Positions 28,523 to 36,916 of a stretch of DNA of 61,898 nt are shown in pieces; the stretch's first letter is position 1; the number at the start of each line of letters is the position of its first letter. The notes beneath the pieces are model-generated. The model was not told the origin of the DNA, did not search any database, and worked only from the letters and a program-made list of their open reading frames with translations. The translations under genes and the position numbers were made by a program. This DNA comes from Chloroflexota bacterium (GTDB lineage Bacteria > Chloroflexota > Anaerolineae > B4-G1 > SLSP01). The stretch is taken from the NCBI GenBank assembly GCA_029555965.1, contig JAKQHY010000126.1, positions 1-61,898 of the forward strand, in the 5' to 3' direction.

Positions 28523-28529
28523 CCGACAG

Positions 28530-28662
28530 GTAGACGGTAGACGGGGGGAGGGGGAGAGGCCGGGGGAGAGAGGGAGAGGGGGAGATTCGCTGACCCGCTG
28601 CTCCGCTGCTCCGCTGCTCCTCATCCCTAACTCCTCACTCCTAACTCCTAACTCGCCACTCC
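28530..28662. repeat. Cluster of four different tandem arrays
   Basis: GTAGACG x2, a GGGGGAGA purine run, CGCTGCTC x3-4 (octamer) and CTAACTCCT-type heptamers follow one another. Together with the promoter at 28664 they fill the gap before the Agl23-like gene. Confidence 0.75.
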
Positions 28663-28663
28663 T

Positions 28664-28692
28664 TTGCTCCATTTGCTCTCTTGTGGTATATT
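28664..28692 (+). promoter_or_regulatory. Candidate promoter of the Agl23-NHL gene
   Basis: TTGCTC (28664-28669), 17 bases, TATATT (28687-28692). It begins immediately where the tandem arrays stop. Confidence 0.5.
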
Positions 28693-28726
28693 TCCTTTAC
28701 TCTTGATGGGATGAGGAGCTAAAAAA

Positions 28727-31700
28727 ATGTGGGGTGAACGTTTGCGCCGGTGGGAGCGCATTTTTTACGTCGTCATTTTGATCCTGGCCGTTTTCAGCCG
28801 CTTTTACATGCTGGGGGATCGAGCCATCAGCCATGACGAGAGCATCCACACCAAATTCTCGTGGAATTTCTTCGCCGGGCAGGGATTCCAACATAACCCG
28901 ATGATGCACGGCCCGTTGCTGTTCGAGGTCACGGCGCTGAACTACTTTATGTTCGGCGTCAACGACTTCTCCTCGCGGATTTACACGGCGGCGTTGGGTG
29001 TGTTGCTGGTGCTGACGCCGGTGTTGTTCCGCAAATGGCTTGGCAAGCCCGGCGCGGCGCTGGCCGCGGTGATGCTGTTGATTTCCCCCTCCATTTCTTA
29101 CTACGCGCGTTACATTCGCCACGATACGCCGGTGATGTTGTTTGCGGTGCTGTGGATTTGGACCCTCTTCCAATATTTGGACACCGGCAAAAAATCCTGG
29201 TTATACGGAATGGCGGCGTTTTTCTCCCTGATGCATGCCAGCAAAGAGGTCAATTACATCTACATTGCCATTGTCTGTGGTCTGATGGCCTTCCCTTTTG
29301 CGTGGCAGGTGATGACGCTCCCCTGGCAGCGCAAAGAATTATTCCAGATTTTCGTCTTTGCCCTGATTGCGATGTTGTTGTTGCTGGCCGTCTTCGCCGC
29401 TTCGTTTTTGGTCGCGGATGTACAGCATCAGGACCTGGATGAGGCGGGCAACACACGGGTGGCGAATATCGCCATTCCCGTTTGGGGACGATTGGCAGCG
29501 GCGCTGGCGTTTGTCGCGCTGTTTGCGGCGCTGATGATGGTGTATTACGGCATCGGTGACGCGGCTATGCATCAGTTGCGGCTCTTCGATGTTTTGATGG
29601 CCGTCGGCACGCTGACCTTGCCGCTTGGCTCGGCGTTTCTCATCAAATTCGTCGCGGGCGTTGATATGGGCATCGTCTATGAGGCGGTGCGCACCGGCAA
29701 TTTCACTCAAATGGCCTCGCCTACCGTCGCGGCCATCTTGGGCGTGGTGCTGCTCTGTCTGGCTGTTTCCGTCGGGATAGGGCTGTGGTGGGATCGCCGG
29801 CGCTGGCCGCTTGTGGCGCTGATTCACTACAGCATTTTCCTGGTGACGTACACCTCCGTGTTCACCTGGGGCTTTGGCGCGCTCTCCGGGCTGGTGGGCG
29901 GCCTGGCGTACTGGATGGCGCAGCAGGGCGTAGAGCGCGGCGCGCAGCCGTGGTATTACTACGGCGTTGTTGGGCCTCTTTACGAATATTTGCCAATCCT
30001 GCTATCCATCCCGGCGGGCGTTGGCGCGATCCTCTATGCTTTCCGGGCGGGAAGGGCGAATGACGAATCGGCGGATCAGCGGATCAGCGGATCAGCGGAT
30101 CAGCGAGTCGGCGAGTCGGCGAGTCGGCGAGTCGGCGAGTCGGCGCTCAGTCCTCAGTCCTCAGTCCTTAGTCCTCAGACCTTAGTCCTCAGTCCTCAGT
30201 CCTTAGTCCTCAGTCCTCAGTCCTCAGTCCTCAGTCCTCAGTCCTTGCTGCAACAATTTTTCCCTATCTTTCTGCTCGGCTGGACGGGCCTGGCCTGGAT
30301 TGCCTACACGTATGCCGGGGAGAAGATGCCCTGGCTGATGGTTCACATCGCGCTGCCGAGCATTTTCCTGGCGGCGTGGGGCCTGGGGCAATGGCTGGAA
30401 CGTCTGGATGTGGGCGAAGGGGCGCGGTGGCTGCCGCCCGCGTTCCTGGTCGCGCTGCTGCTCACGCTCACGACGCTGGCGGGGCTGGGCGGCGCGGTGG
30501 GCGCGTGGCGGGCGGCGTTGTCGAGCGGCATTTCATCCGCCGGGCCGACGTTGGCGCAGTTAGGCCCGTTTGGGCAGGTGTTGGGTGGGCTGTTGGGGAC
30601 GGTGGTGTTTGGCGGCCTCTTGTTCTGGACGGTGGAGAGGTTGGGCGTGGCGCGCTCCCTGCGCTGGGGGGGCGTGCTGCTGGCAGGCGTGCTGGCCGGG
30701 CTGACGGTGCGCACGATGGCGATAGCGAACTTTGTTAATTACGACATGGCGACCGAGTACCTGGTGTACGCGCACAGCACCGGCGATATTAAAGTGGCGT
30801 TGAAGCAGGTGCAGGACATCTCCTGGCGCGTGACGGGGTCGCCCTACGACGTGCAGGTGGCCTACGGCGAGGATGGTTCGTGGCCGCTCACATGGTACAT
30901 GGTGGATTATCCCAACAACTATTTTTACAGCACGACGCCGGATCGCGCCCGGCTGCTGGAGTGCCCGGTGGTGATCGCCGGCAGTCCCCAATATGCGGTG
31001 GTCGAGGAGATTCTGGGGGCGGAATACATTCATTTTGATTACCTGTACCTGTGGTGGCCGGTGGAGGACTACAAGGGACTGACCCTGGCGCGGATCGTTG
31101 GCGCGTGGCGCGATCCTGAGATGCGCCGGGCGCTGTGGGACATTCTCTGGCGGCGCGACTACACCCATTACGCGCAGTTGAAGAATCCCGGCGCGCCGTT
31201 CACCCTGCAAACCTGGCCCTATCGCAAGGAATTCCGCCTCTACGTGCGCCGCGACCTGGCGCGGGAAGTCTGGAGTTACCGGCTGGGCGAGACGACAGCT
31301 CCGGTGGTGAGGCCGCAGGCGACCGTGGCGCCTGACCCTTACCGCGCCGGGGAACAAATTCTGACAACATCGAGCGTCGCGGCGCTGCCAAATGCTGCGC
31401 CGCGCGGCATGGCGGTCTCGCCCGACGGCACGCTCTACGTGGCCGATACGGCGCAGCATCGTGTTTGGCACATCACCGCGCGGGGGGCCGTGTTGGACAC
31501 GCTGGGCGGCTTCGGCGCAGCGCCGGGGCAGTTCAGCGAGCCGTGGGATGTGGCGCTGGACGCGCAGGGGAATCTGTACGTCGCCGACACGTGGAACCAT
31601 CGCATCCAGAAATTCGACGTCGCCGGACAGTACGTGACGAGCTGGGGAACGTTGGCGCAGGTGGCCGCGTTCAGCCCCAACGGCCAGAGTCTCTTCTTTG

Positions 31701-32200
31701 GCCCGCGCGGCGTCGCCATCGCGCCCAACGGCGAGGTGTTTGTGACCGACACCGGCAACAAGCGCGTTCAGGTGTTCGACGCCAACGGCAAGTTCCTGCG
31801 TGAGTTTGGCGGCAGCGGGACGTATCCGGGGCTGATGAACGAACCGGTGGGGATCGCCGTGAACGAAACCGAAGTCTTTGTGGCGGACGCCTGGAACCGA
31901 CGTGTACAAGTCTTTACACTTCAGGGAGACTTTGTGCGACAGTGGCAAATTCCCTCGTGGCGGCTGGACAACCCGGAGGAAAAGCCGTTTCTGGCCGTGT
32001 TCGGGGATGCCGTCTACGTGACCGAACCGGGACAGCGCCGCGTGCTGGCCTTTGCCGCCGATGGGACGTTCCACCGGGCTGTCACCGGCGGCGATGCCGG
32101 CTTGCTGGTCTACCCGGTGGGTGTTGCTGTGTTTGACAACGTGCTGTACGTCGCCGACACGCACGCCGCGCAGGTGGTGGGGTATCGGCTGCCGGAGTAG
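28727..32200 (+). CDS. TIGR03663/Agl23-like GT-C membrane protein fused to NHL-repeat domain
   Basis: 1157 residues. The N-terminal about 650 residues are a polytopic membrane region of the TIGR03663 (flippase-associated Agl23, GT39-like) family. It has the GT-C acidic motif in RAISHDESIH, a second family block NPMMHGPLLFEV, and RYIRHDTPVML. Residues about 880-1157 form a beta-propeller of NHL repeats (GTLYVADTAQHRVWHI, GNLYVADTWNHRIQKF, GEVFVTDTGNKRVQVF), which would lie outside the cell. A glycan-transfer or lipid-linked sugar role is inferred from the fold. Residues about 446-506 ([23 protein letters not shown]) are translated tandem repeats inserted in a loop between two membrane helices. 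ATG 28727 follows GAGGAG. Confidence 0.8.
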   Translation: MWGERLRRWERIFYVVILILAVFSRFYMLGDRAISHDESIHTKFSWNFFAGQGFQHNPMMHGPLLFEVTALNYFMFGVNDFSSRIYTAALGVLLVLTPVLFRKWLGKPGAALAAVMLLISPSISYYARYIRHDTPVMLFAVLWIWTLFQYLDTGKKSWLYGMAAFFSLMHASKEVNYIYIAIVCGLMAFPFAWQVMTLPWQRKELFQIFVFALIAMLLLLAVFAASFLVADVQHQDLDEAGNTRVANIAIPVWGRLAAALAFVALFAALMMVYYGIGDAAMHQLRLFDVLMAVGTLTLPLGSAFLIKFVAGVDMGIVYEAVRTGNFTQMASPTVAAILGVVLLCLAVSVGIGLWWDRRRWPLVALIHYSIFLVTYTSVFTWGFGALSGLVGGLAYWMAQQGVERGAQPWYYYGVVGPLYEYLPILLSIPAGVGAILYAFRAGRANDESADQRISGSADQRVGESASRRVGESALSPQSSVLSPQTLVLSPQSLVLSPQSSVLSPQSLLQQFFPIFLLGWTGLAWIAYTYAGEKMPWLMVHIALPSIFLAAWGLGQWLERLDVGEGARWLPPAFLVALLLTLTTLAGLGGAVGAWRAALSSGISSAGPTLAQLGPFGQVLGGLLGTVVFGGLLFWTVERLGVARSLRWGGVLLAGVLAGLTVRTMAIANFVNYDMATEYLVYAHSTGDIKVALKQVQDISWRVTGSPYDVQVAYGEDGSWPLTWYMVDYPNNYFYSTTPDRARLLECPVVIAGSPQYAVVEEILGAEYIHFDYLYLWWPVEDYKGLTLARIVGAWRDPEMRRALWDILWRRDYTHYAQLKNPGAPFTLQTWPYRKEFRLYVRRDLAREVWSYRLGETTAPVVRPQATVAPDPYRAGEQILTTSSVAALPNAAPRGMAVSPDGTLYVADTAQHRVWHITARGAVLDTLGGFGAAPGQFSEPWDVALDAQGNLYVADTWNHRIQKFDVAGQYVTSWGTLAQVAAFSPNGQSLFFGPRGVAIAPNGEVFVTDTGNKRVQVFDANGKFLREFGGSGTYPGLMNEPVGIAVNETEVFVADAWNRRVQVFTLQGDFVRQWQIPSWRLDNPEEKPFLAVFGDAVYVTEPGQRRVLAFAADGTFHRAVTGGDAGLLVYPVGVAVFDNVLYVADTHAAQVVGYRLPE
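30066..30246. repeat. Large composite tandem array inside the Agl23-NHL gene
   Basis: Three sub-arrays follow in order: CGGATCAG octamers (about 4), GAGTCGGC octamers (5) and CAGTCCT/TAGTCCT heptamers (about 14). All are in frame. Since 7 and 8 are not multiples of 3, the translated sequence cycles through LSPQSSV and SASRRVGE units. Confidence 0.95.
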
Positions 32201-32223
32201 GGGAAACATCAGGAGGATTTCAA

Positions 32224-33027
32224 ATGACGACGCAAAATTTGCACAAACCATTGGCGGCCCCTTCCTGGGTGATCGCTCTGGTCGCCACCCTACTGAGCCT
32301 GCCCTTTTTGTCTTTCTACTGGTTTGCCTCGGCGCGTATTATCCCGGGCGCGCTGTTTGTGTACCGGCCGGGCTGGCTCATGCCGCTGTCTTTCGCGCAG
32401 TACGTGCCTTTTGCGTTTTTCGCCATGACGCTTTTTGGGAACCTTTCCACATACATTCTGGCAACCCTCGCTAGCGTTGCAGTGACCGGGGTGGGACTGG
32501 TCAAAGGGCGACCGGGCAAACTGCTGGGCGCGTGGCTCTTGCTGATATTAGTCGCCACGCTGGCCTTTCCCCTGCTCTGTCGCTATCAGCCGGCCCTGTG
32601 GGCGGCGCCGGGGTATCAATCGGAATGGGTCACGAACCCCGGCTTTTGGGGCGGCGTCATCAAGGCTGCGCAACAGGTGGTGGAACAGCGGCCCTGTACG
32701 TATGAACTGCTCGGTTGGAGCGCGGATAATCACCTGTATTACCACGCCGCCTGCGGCGTAGACACGCAGGTGTGGCAGTACGCGCCATCGGGACGTCCTG
32801 TCCGGGTCTCTGACGCCCCTGCCGACTTAAGCGTGGACACACTTTCCAAACACACGGCGGTGGGCATGATGCGCACCGAAATCAAGCCGACCGTCTACGA
32901 AGAGCAAACGCGGCGGATGCTGCTGAAAAGCGACGGGTTTATTTCGCCGGACGGGCAATGGACGGCCGTGGTAACGCAGCACCTCTATGGACCGCAGGAC
33001 GTGGTGCTGTTCGCTCGCACGGAGTGA
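32224..33027 (+). CDS. Hypothetical membrane protein
   Basis: 267 residues. Four hydrophobic segments can be seen in the first 125 residues (VIALVATLLSLPFLSFYWFA, FAFFAMTLFGNLS, YILATLASVAVTGVGL, LLGAWLLLILVATLAFPLL). They are followed by a soluble tail that contains HLYYHAACGVDTQVWQYAP and FISPDGQWTAVVTQHLYG, resembling a short beta-propeller strand. I do not recognise the family. ATG 32224 has CAGGAGG ten bases upstream, 23 bases after the Agl23-NHL gene, so it is probably in the same transcript. Confidence 0.65.
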   Translation: MTTQNLHKPLAAPSWVIALVATLLSLPFLSFYWFASARIIPGALFVYRPGWLMPLSFAQYVPFAFFAMTLFGNLSTYILATLASVAVTGVGLVKGRPGKLLGAWLLLILVATLAFPLLCRYQPALWAAPGYQSEWVTNPGFWGGVIKAAQQVVEQRPCTYELLGWSADNHLYYHAACGVDTQVWQYAPSGRPVRVSDAPADLSVDTLSKHTAVGMMRTEIKPTVYEEQTRRMLLKSDGFISPDGQWTAVVTQHLYGPQDVVLFARTE

Positions 33028-33030
33028 CGT

Positions 33031-33354
33031 GTGCGGACTGTGAGCGAACATCCCCGTCACGCGCCGGCGCATTACACAGCGCTGCCGCCGTGTGTGGACA
33101 TCAGCGGGCAAAGTGGGGGCATCCCTTTCCCGGAATACACCGGTTCCGGCGTGCCCCTGGCCGCGCATCCCTTCGCGCCGCATAAGATTACATCCCGCTG
33201 GACGCTTGAAGGTCGCTGCGGCGCGTGTGGCAGTGACCACACACTTTGTATTTACCTGTCTTACATCGGCGGGGTCGGCACCGGCCAGGATATGACACTT
33301 GAGTTGGTCTGTCAGGATTGTGGGAAATACACCGTTGAAACGTACCTTGATTAA
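33031..33354 (+). CDS. Small zinc-ribbon-like hypothetical protein
   Basis: 107 residues starting at GTG 33031 with GGAG six bases upstream. CGACGSDHT and CQDCGKYTV, about 35 residues apart, form a two-knuckle zinc-ribbon pattern. Family and function are unknown. It begins 3 bases after the stop of the membrane protein, so it is probably co-transcribed. The 98-base gap that follows contains no recognisable element other than AAGGAG before glgA. Confidence 0.5.
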   Translation: MRTVSEHPRHAPAHYTALPPCVDISGQSGGIPFPEYTGSGVPLAAHPFAPHKITSRWTLEGRCGACGSDHTLCIYLSYIGGVGTGQDMTLELVCQDCGKYTVETYLD

Positions 33355-33452
33355 CCCTACCGCGCGCATCTTGCTGCATTGGAATTACAACAACGTGAAA
33401 TCGCTGGTCCGCCGATCCGCCCTCTTAATTTTTCAAAAAGGAGTCCATTTCC

Positions 33453-34925
33453 ATGTCATCCTCTCTCAAAATCGCCATGATTTCATCCGAATGTGCCCCG
33501 TTTGCCAAGACGGGGGGGCTGGCCGACGTGGTGGGCGCGCTGCCCCAGGCGTTGCGCGCGTTGGGCCACGAGGTGATCGTCATCATGCCCAAGTATGCCA
33601 GCATAGACGCTCAAAAGCACGAGTTGCGGCCTTTTCTCGCGCCGCTGGGGGTGTGGATGGGCAACACGGAGGAATGGTGCGCGGCCTACGTCACTGAGAA
33701 GTACGGCGTCCCCGTCTACTTTATCGAATCTCAACAATATTTTGACCGTTCCGGCCTGTACCACGACGTTGAGTTTAACGACTACCTCGATAACCCCCGT
33801 CGCTTCGCCTTCCTGACGCGGGCCGCGCTGCAACTGTGCCGTGACATGGGCTTTGCGCCGGACATCGTCCACGCGCACGATTGGCAGGCGGCGCTGGCCC
33901 CGGCTTATCTGAAGGTTTGGCACTGGAACGACGCCGTGTTGGGCCGCGCGGCCAGTGTGTTGACCATCCACAACATCGGCTACCAGGGTGTGTATCCCGC
34001 CTCGCATTATGACTACATCGGCCTGCAATGGAGTAATTTTGTTTCGGACAAATTCGAGGCTCACGGCGCGATCAACTTCCTCAAGGGGGGCATCCAATAC
34101 GCCGACATGGTCAACACCGTCAGCCCCACGTATGCCAACGAGACCCGCACCCCGGAACACGGCTGTGGGATGGCGCCATATTTGAACAACAAGGGCGAGA
34201 ACTACATCGGCATCTTAAACGGCGTGGACTATAGCGAATGGAATCCCGCCGTGGATCGGCTGATCCCAGCGCGTTACACACCTCAAGACCTGGCGGGTAA
34301 GGCCGTTTGCAAGCGGGAATTGCAGCGGCGCTTCAATCTCGCTGTGGATTCCCACATCCCTGTGATCGGCGTCGTGAGTCGCTTTGTGGATCAGAAGGGG
34401 CTGGATGTATTGGCCGGCGCTGTGGAGAATATCATCAAATCCATGCAGGCGCAATTTGTGATCCTGGGATCGGGCGACAAGACCCTGGAATGGTATTACG
34501 GCGGCCTGCCGGCGCGCTATCCGGGCTACATCGGCAGCTACATCGGTTACAGCAACGAGCTGGCGCACTGGATCGAGGCGGGCAGCGACTTCTTCATTAT
34601 GCCCTCCCTCTATGAGCCGTGCGGCCTGAACCAAATTTACTCGCTCAAATACGGCACGCTGCCCATCGTCCGCGCCACCGGCGGGCTGGAAGACACCGTC
34701 CAGCAGTATGATGAAGCCACCGGGCGGGGCACCGGCTTCAAGTTTTGGGAACCCAGTCCTCATGCCATCTATTACACCGTTGGCTGGGCCGTGAGCACGT
34801 TCTTTGATCGCCCGCCCCACCACCGACAGATGATGCAGCAGGCGATGGCGCAGGATTATTCCTGGGAGAACAGCGCGCGGGCGTATGAAGCTGCTTATCA
34901 TCGCGCGCTGCGTAATCGGGGATAA
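33453..34925 (+). CDS. glgA: Glycogen synthase (ADP-glucose, GT5)
   Basis: 490 residues. It transfers glucose from ADP-glucose to the growing alpha-1,4 chain in glycogen synthesis. The substrate motif KTGGLADVVGALP (residues 19-31), the GT5 block VHAHDWQAAL, TIHNIGYQGVYP, NFLKGGIQYADMVNTVSP, and the acceptor-end SLYEPCGLNQIYSLKYGTLP with ATGGLEDTV are all present. The length is typical. No other glg gene is adjacent. AAGGAG precedes the ATG. Confidence 0.95.
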   Translation: MSSSLKIAMISSECAPFAKTGGLADVVGALPQALRALGHEVIVIMPKYASIDAQKHELRPFLAPLGVWMGNTEEWCAAYVTEKYGVPVYFIESQQYFDRSGLYHDVEFNDYLDNPRRFAFLTRAALQLCRDMGFAPDIVHAHDWQAALAPAYLKVWHWNDAVLGRAASVLTIHNIGYQGVYPASHYDYIGLQWSNFVSDKFEAHGAINFLKGGIQYADMVNTVSPTYANETRTPEHGCGMAPYLNNKGENYIGILNGVDYSEWNPAVDRLIPARYTPQDLAGKAVCKRELQRRFNLAVDSHIPVIGVVSRFVDQKGLDVLAGAVENIIKSMQAQFVILGSGDKTLEWYYGGLPARYPGYIGSYIGYSNELAHWIEAGSDFFIMPSLYEPCGLNQIYSLKYGTLPIVRATGGLEDTVQQYDEATGRGTGFKFWEPSPHAIYYTVGWAVSTFFDRPPHHRQMMQQAMAQDYSWENSARAYEAAYHRALRNRG

Positions 34926-34941
34926 CCTTCCGTGTCGTTGC

Positions 34942-34970
34942 TTGCGTTATCCCTTGCTTTGCACTATCAT
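34942..34970 (+). promoter_or_regulatory. Candidate promoter of the 172-residue hypothetical gene
   Basis: TTGCGT (34942-34947), 17 bases, TATCAT (34965-34970). Confidence 0.5.
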
Positions 34971-35047
34971 TAGGAACTAGAGCGGATTTCATGACAATGT
35001 TGTTAACCTTTAACGTGCAACTTTGAACTCTATCAGGAGGTGTCCTT

Positions 35048-35566
35048 ATGGGACTGTTAGGCAAACGGGATGTCGTATCCCCCCAACAAGTGCATCGCGT
35101 TCACATGGCGAACGATGTGTTGTGGCTCACCGGGGAAATGGAAACCTTGGGCAATCCGCACAATTACATCAATCAGGATGGCTTGAATTTCATCCGCGTT
35201 AGCAACTCCCACGTGACCCCGTGGGCTTTTACCGGGCTGCCGGCCAGTCATGCGCCCCTGATGATTATGACGCGGGAACGTACCCAACTGATCGTTTTCC
35301 CCGATCCGGCCTCTATGGAACAATTCCGCCCACCCATGAGGACGGATACTTTGATCATTAATCTCTCGCTGGTTGTCGTCCGGGGCAAGGTGCCGTTTTT
35401 GAGCGAGGCTCAGGTTCACAATTTCTTGGATTTCTGGAAGGGGATTTTCTTCCCCGTGATGGATGCCTCGTTGTACTTTTTGACCGATGGCCCGGCGGAC
35501 CTGCCCACCGAAAGTCCGTTGGTTTATATCAACCGCAATCTCATCCAGAGTTATCTTAGCGGGTAA
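35048..35566 (+). CDS. Hypothetical protein
   Basis: 172 residues, soluble, with no signal peptide. The sequence VHMANDVLWLTGEMETLGNPHNYINQ, split over residues 17-42, is not from a family I can name. AGGAGGTG is ideally placed before the ATG, and a good promoter is upstream, so it is a real and probably well expressed gene. It is followed by a small cysteine-containing protein gene. Confidence 0.65.
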   Translation: MGLLGKRDVVSPQQVHRVHMANDVLWLTGEMETLGNPHNYINQDGLNFIRVSNSHVTPWAFTGLPASHAPLMIMTRERTQLIVFPDPASMEQFRPPMRTDTLIINLSLVVVRGKVPFLSEAQVHNFLDFWKGIFFPVMDASLYFLTDGPADLPTESPLVYINRNLIQSYLSG

Positions 35567-35586
35567 GCGGCGGACGATCCCCCGTT

Positions 35587-35937
35587 ATGCAGACGCCAGA
35601 TGGGCGCGAGTGCCCTTACTACTACGTAGATTATCACCGCCGAGCGATGGGGCGGGAAGTTTGTCACCTCCTTGATGGGCGCCCGGATGCGCAGCGTTGG
35701 ACGAGCGCGCTGTGCGCTACCTGTGCTGTTCCTGACATCAAGCGGGCTAACGGTTGTCCCTCTATGCGTCTCTATGTTCACATTGGCAAACCCTGGTGGC
35801 GTTTTTGGGGCAAAGAATCCATCCAATTGTACGCTGACTGCGAGCGCAGTCATAAAGTGGTTAAAAACCCCTACGTGGGATGCGGTGAATGTCACCCACC
35901 GGTGCAGTTTGTCGTCGGAAAAGACCCCGAAACATGA
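35587..35937 (+). CDS. Cysteine-rich hypothetical protein
   Basis: 116 residues with CPYYYVDYHR, EVCHLL, CATCAVPDIKRANGCPSM and CGECHPP, suggesting two metal-binding knuckles. I recall similar small proteins in Chloroflexota genomes but no function. It starts 20 bases after the previous gene without a strong ribosome binding site. The gap to mtnP holds a GAACGTTT repeat. Confidence 0.5.
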   Translation: MQTPDGRECPYYYVDYHRRAMGREVCHLLDGRPDAQRWTSALCATCAVPDIKRANGCPSMRLYVHIGKPWWRFWGKESIQLYADCERSHKVVKNPYVGCGECHPPVQFVVGKDPET

Positions 35938-35963
35938 AGTGTAAAAGCGGTTGGATGAAAATA

Positions 35964-36002
35964 ACGTTCGAACGTTGAAACGTTTGAACGTTTGAACGTT
36001 TT
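35964..36002. repeat. GAACGTTT octamer array before mtnP
   Basis: ACGTTCGA, ACGTTGAA, ACGTTTGA, ACGTTTGA and ACGTTTT units. The units are themselves partly palindromic. Confidence 0.7.
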
Positions 36003-36028
36003 AATGATTTATTTTCAGAGGAGGTTTT

Positions 36029-36895
36029 ATGAATTCTGAACCTGTGCGTATTGGCGTCATCGGAGGCTCCGGCCTGTACCAGATGGAGGGCCTTGCGCAT
36101 CTGCGGGAAGTGTGTCTCTCCACTCCCTTTGGCGATCCCAGTGACGTCATCTTCATTGGCGATGTGGAGGGTGTGCCGGTGGCGTTTCTCCCCCGCCATG
36201 GTCGGGGCCATATTCACAATCCGACCGAAGTGCCCTATCGCGCCAATATTTTCGCGCTCAAGCAGTTGGGCGTGCAGCAACTCATCAGCGTCTCTGCATG
36301 TGGTTCCTTGCGTGAGCACCTCCACCCTGGTGAGATCGTCGTGCCAGATCAGCTTTTTGACTTCACCAAACGGCGCAATAGTTCGTTTTTCGAGACGGGG
36401 TGGGTCGCGCATGTTTCTGTGGCCGAGCCTTTCTGCAATGACCTGTCCGCGCTGTTGGCCGACGCCATTAGCGCTGCCGGAGGGGTGGCGCATCGTGGCG
36501 GAACGTTTATCACTATCGAAGGCCCGCGTTTCAGCACCAAGGGCGAGAGCTACGTCTACCGTTCCTGGGGCATGGACATCATCGGCATGACTGCCAGTCC
36601 AGAGGCGTTCCTGGCGCGCGAGGCCGGGATGTGTTATGCTGTCATGGCGCATATCACCGACTACGACGTCTGGCACGAGAGCGCCGAAGCGGTCACCGTG
36701 GAGATGGTTGTCCAGCGTCTGAACAAAAACGTCCATTTGGCGCAGGAAACCCTTCGCCGCCTGGCGCGGCGTCTTGCGGCGCGCGATCTCACGTGCGCGT
36801 GCTCCCAGGCGCTTGCCGACGCCTTAATTACGGCGCCCGACCGTATCCCGCCTGAAACGCGGGCGCGTTTGAACCTGTTGCTGCCTACTTCTTGA
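36029..36895 (+). CDS. mtnP: S-methyl-5'-thioadenosine phosphorylase
   Basis: 288 residues. It phosphorolyses 5'-methylthioadenosine to adenine and 5-methylthioribose 1-phosphate in methionine salvage. GVIGGSGLYQ, FLPRHGRGHIHNPTEVPYRAN, VSACGSLRE, EGPRFSTKGESYVYR and IGMTASPEAFLAREA are the conserved PNP/MTAP-family blocks. The AGGAGG ribosome binding site is strong. Inosine phosphorylase activity is possible in this subfamily. Confidence 0.9.
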   Translation: MNSEPVRIGVIGGSGLYQMEGLAHLREVCLSTPFGDPSDVIFIGDVEGVPVAFLPRHGRGHIHNPTEVPYRANIFALKQLGVQQLISVSACGSLREHLHPGEIVVPDQLFDFTKRRNSSFFETGWVAHVSVAEPFCNDLSALLADAISAAGGVAHRGGTFITIEGPRFSTKGESYVYRSWGMDIIGMTASPEAFLAREAGMCYAVMAHITDYDVWHESAEAVTVEMVVQRLNKNVHLAQETLRRLARRLAARDLTCACSQALADALITAPDRIPPETRARLNLLLPTS

Positions 36896-36916
36896 GGCAT
36901 TGATTGACCAATCTCC

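Larger units (their letters stand above)
26921..28523. mobile_element. Insertion sequence (IS481-like DDE element) with multiple end repeats
   Basis: A CCTTCAAGAnATCGTAGAAAA motif occurs twice at the left end (26922-26942, 26968-26989) and three times in inverse orientation at the right end (28430-28451, 28469-28488, 28502-28522). The inner pair is a perfect 22-bp inverted repeat. The outermost copies share ACATCGTAGAAAA and probably mark the real ends. The only gene inside is the interrupted transposase. Tandem arrays abut both sides, and no clear target duplication was found. Confidence 0.7.

Noticed and set aside
30066-30246. Possible CRISPR array
   Set aside because: Units are 7-8 bp and directly contiguous; there are no 25-40 bp spacers and no cas genes.
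30560-32251. 563-codon open frame on the minus strand
   Set aside because: Shadow of the NHL-repeat part of the Agl23-like gene, with no family features.
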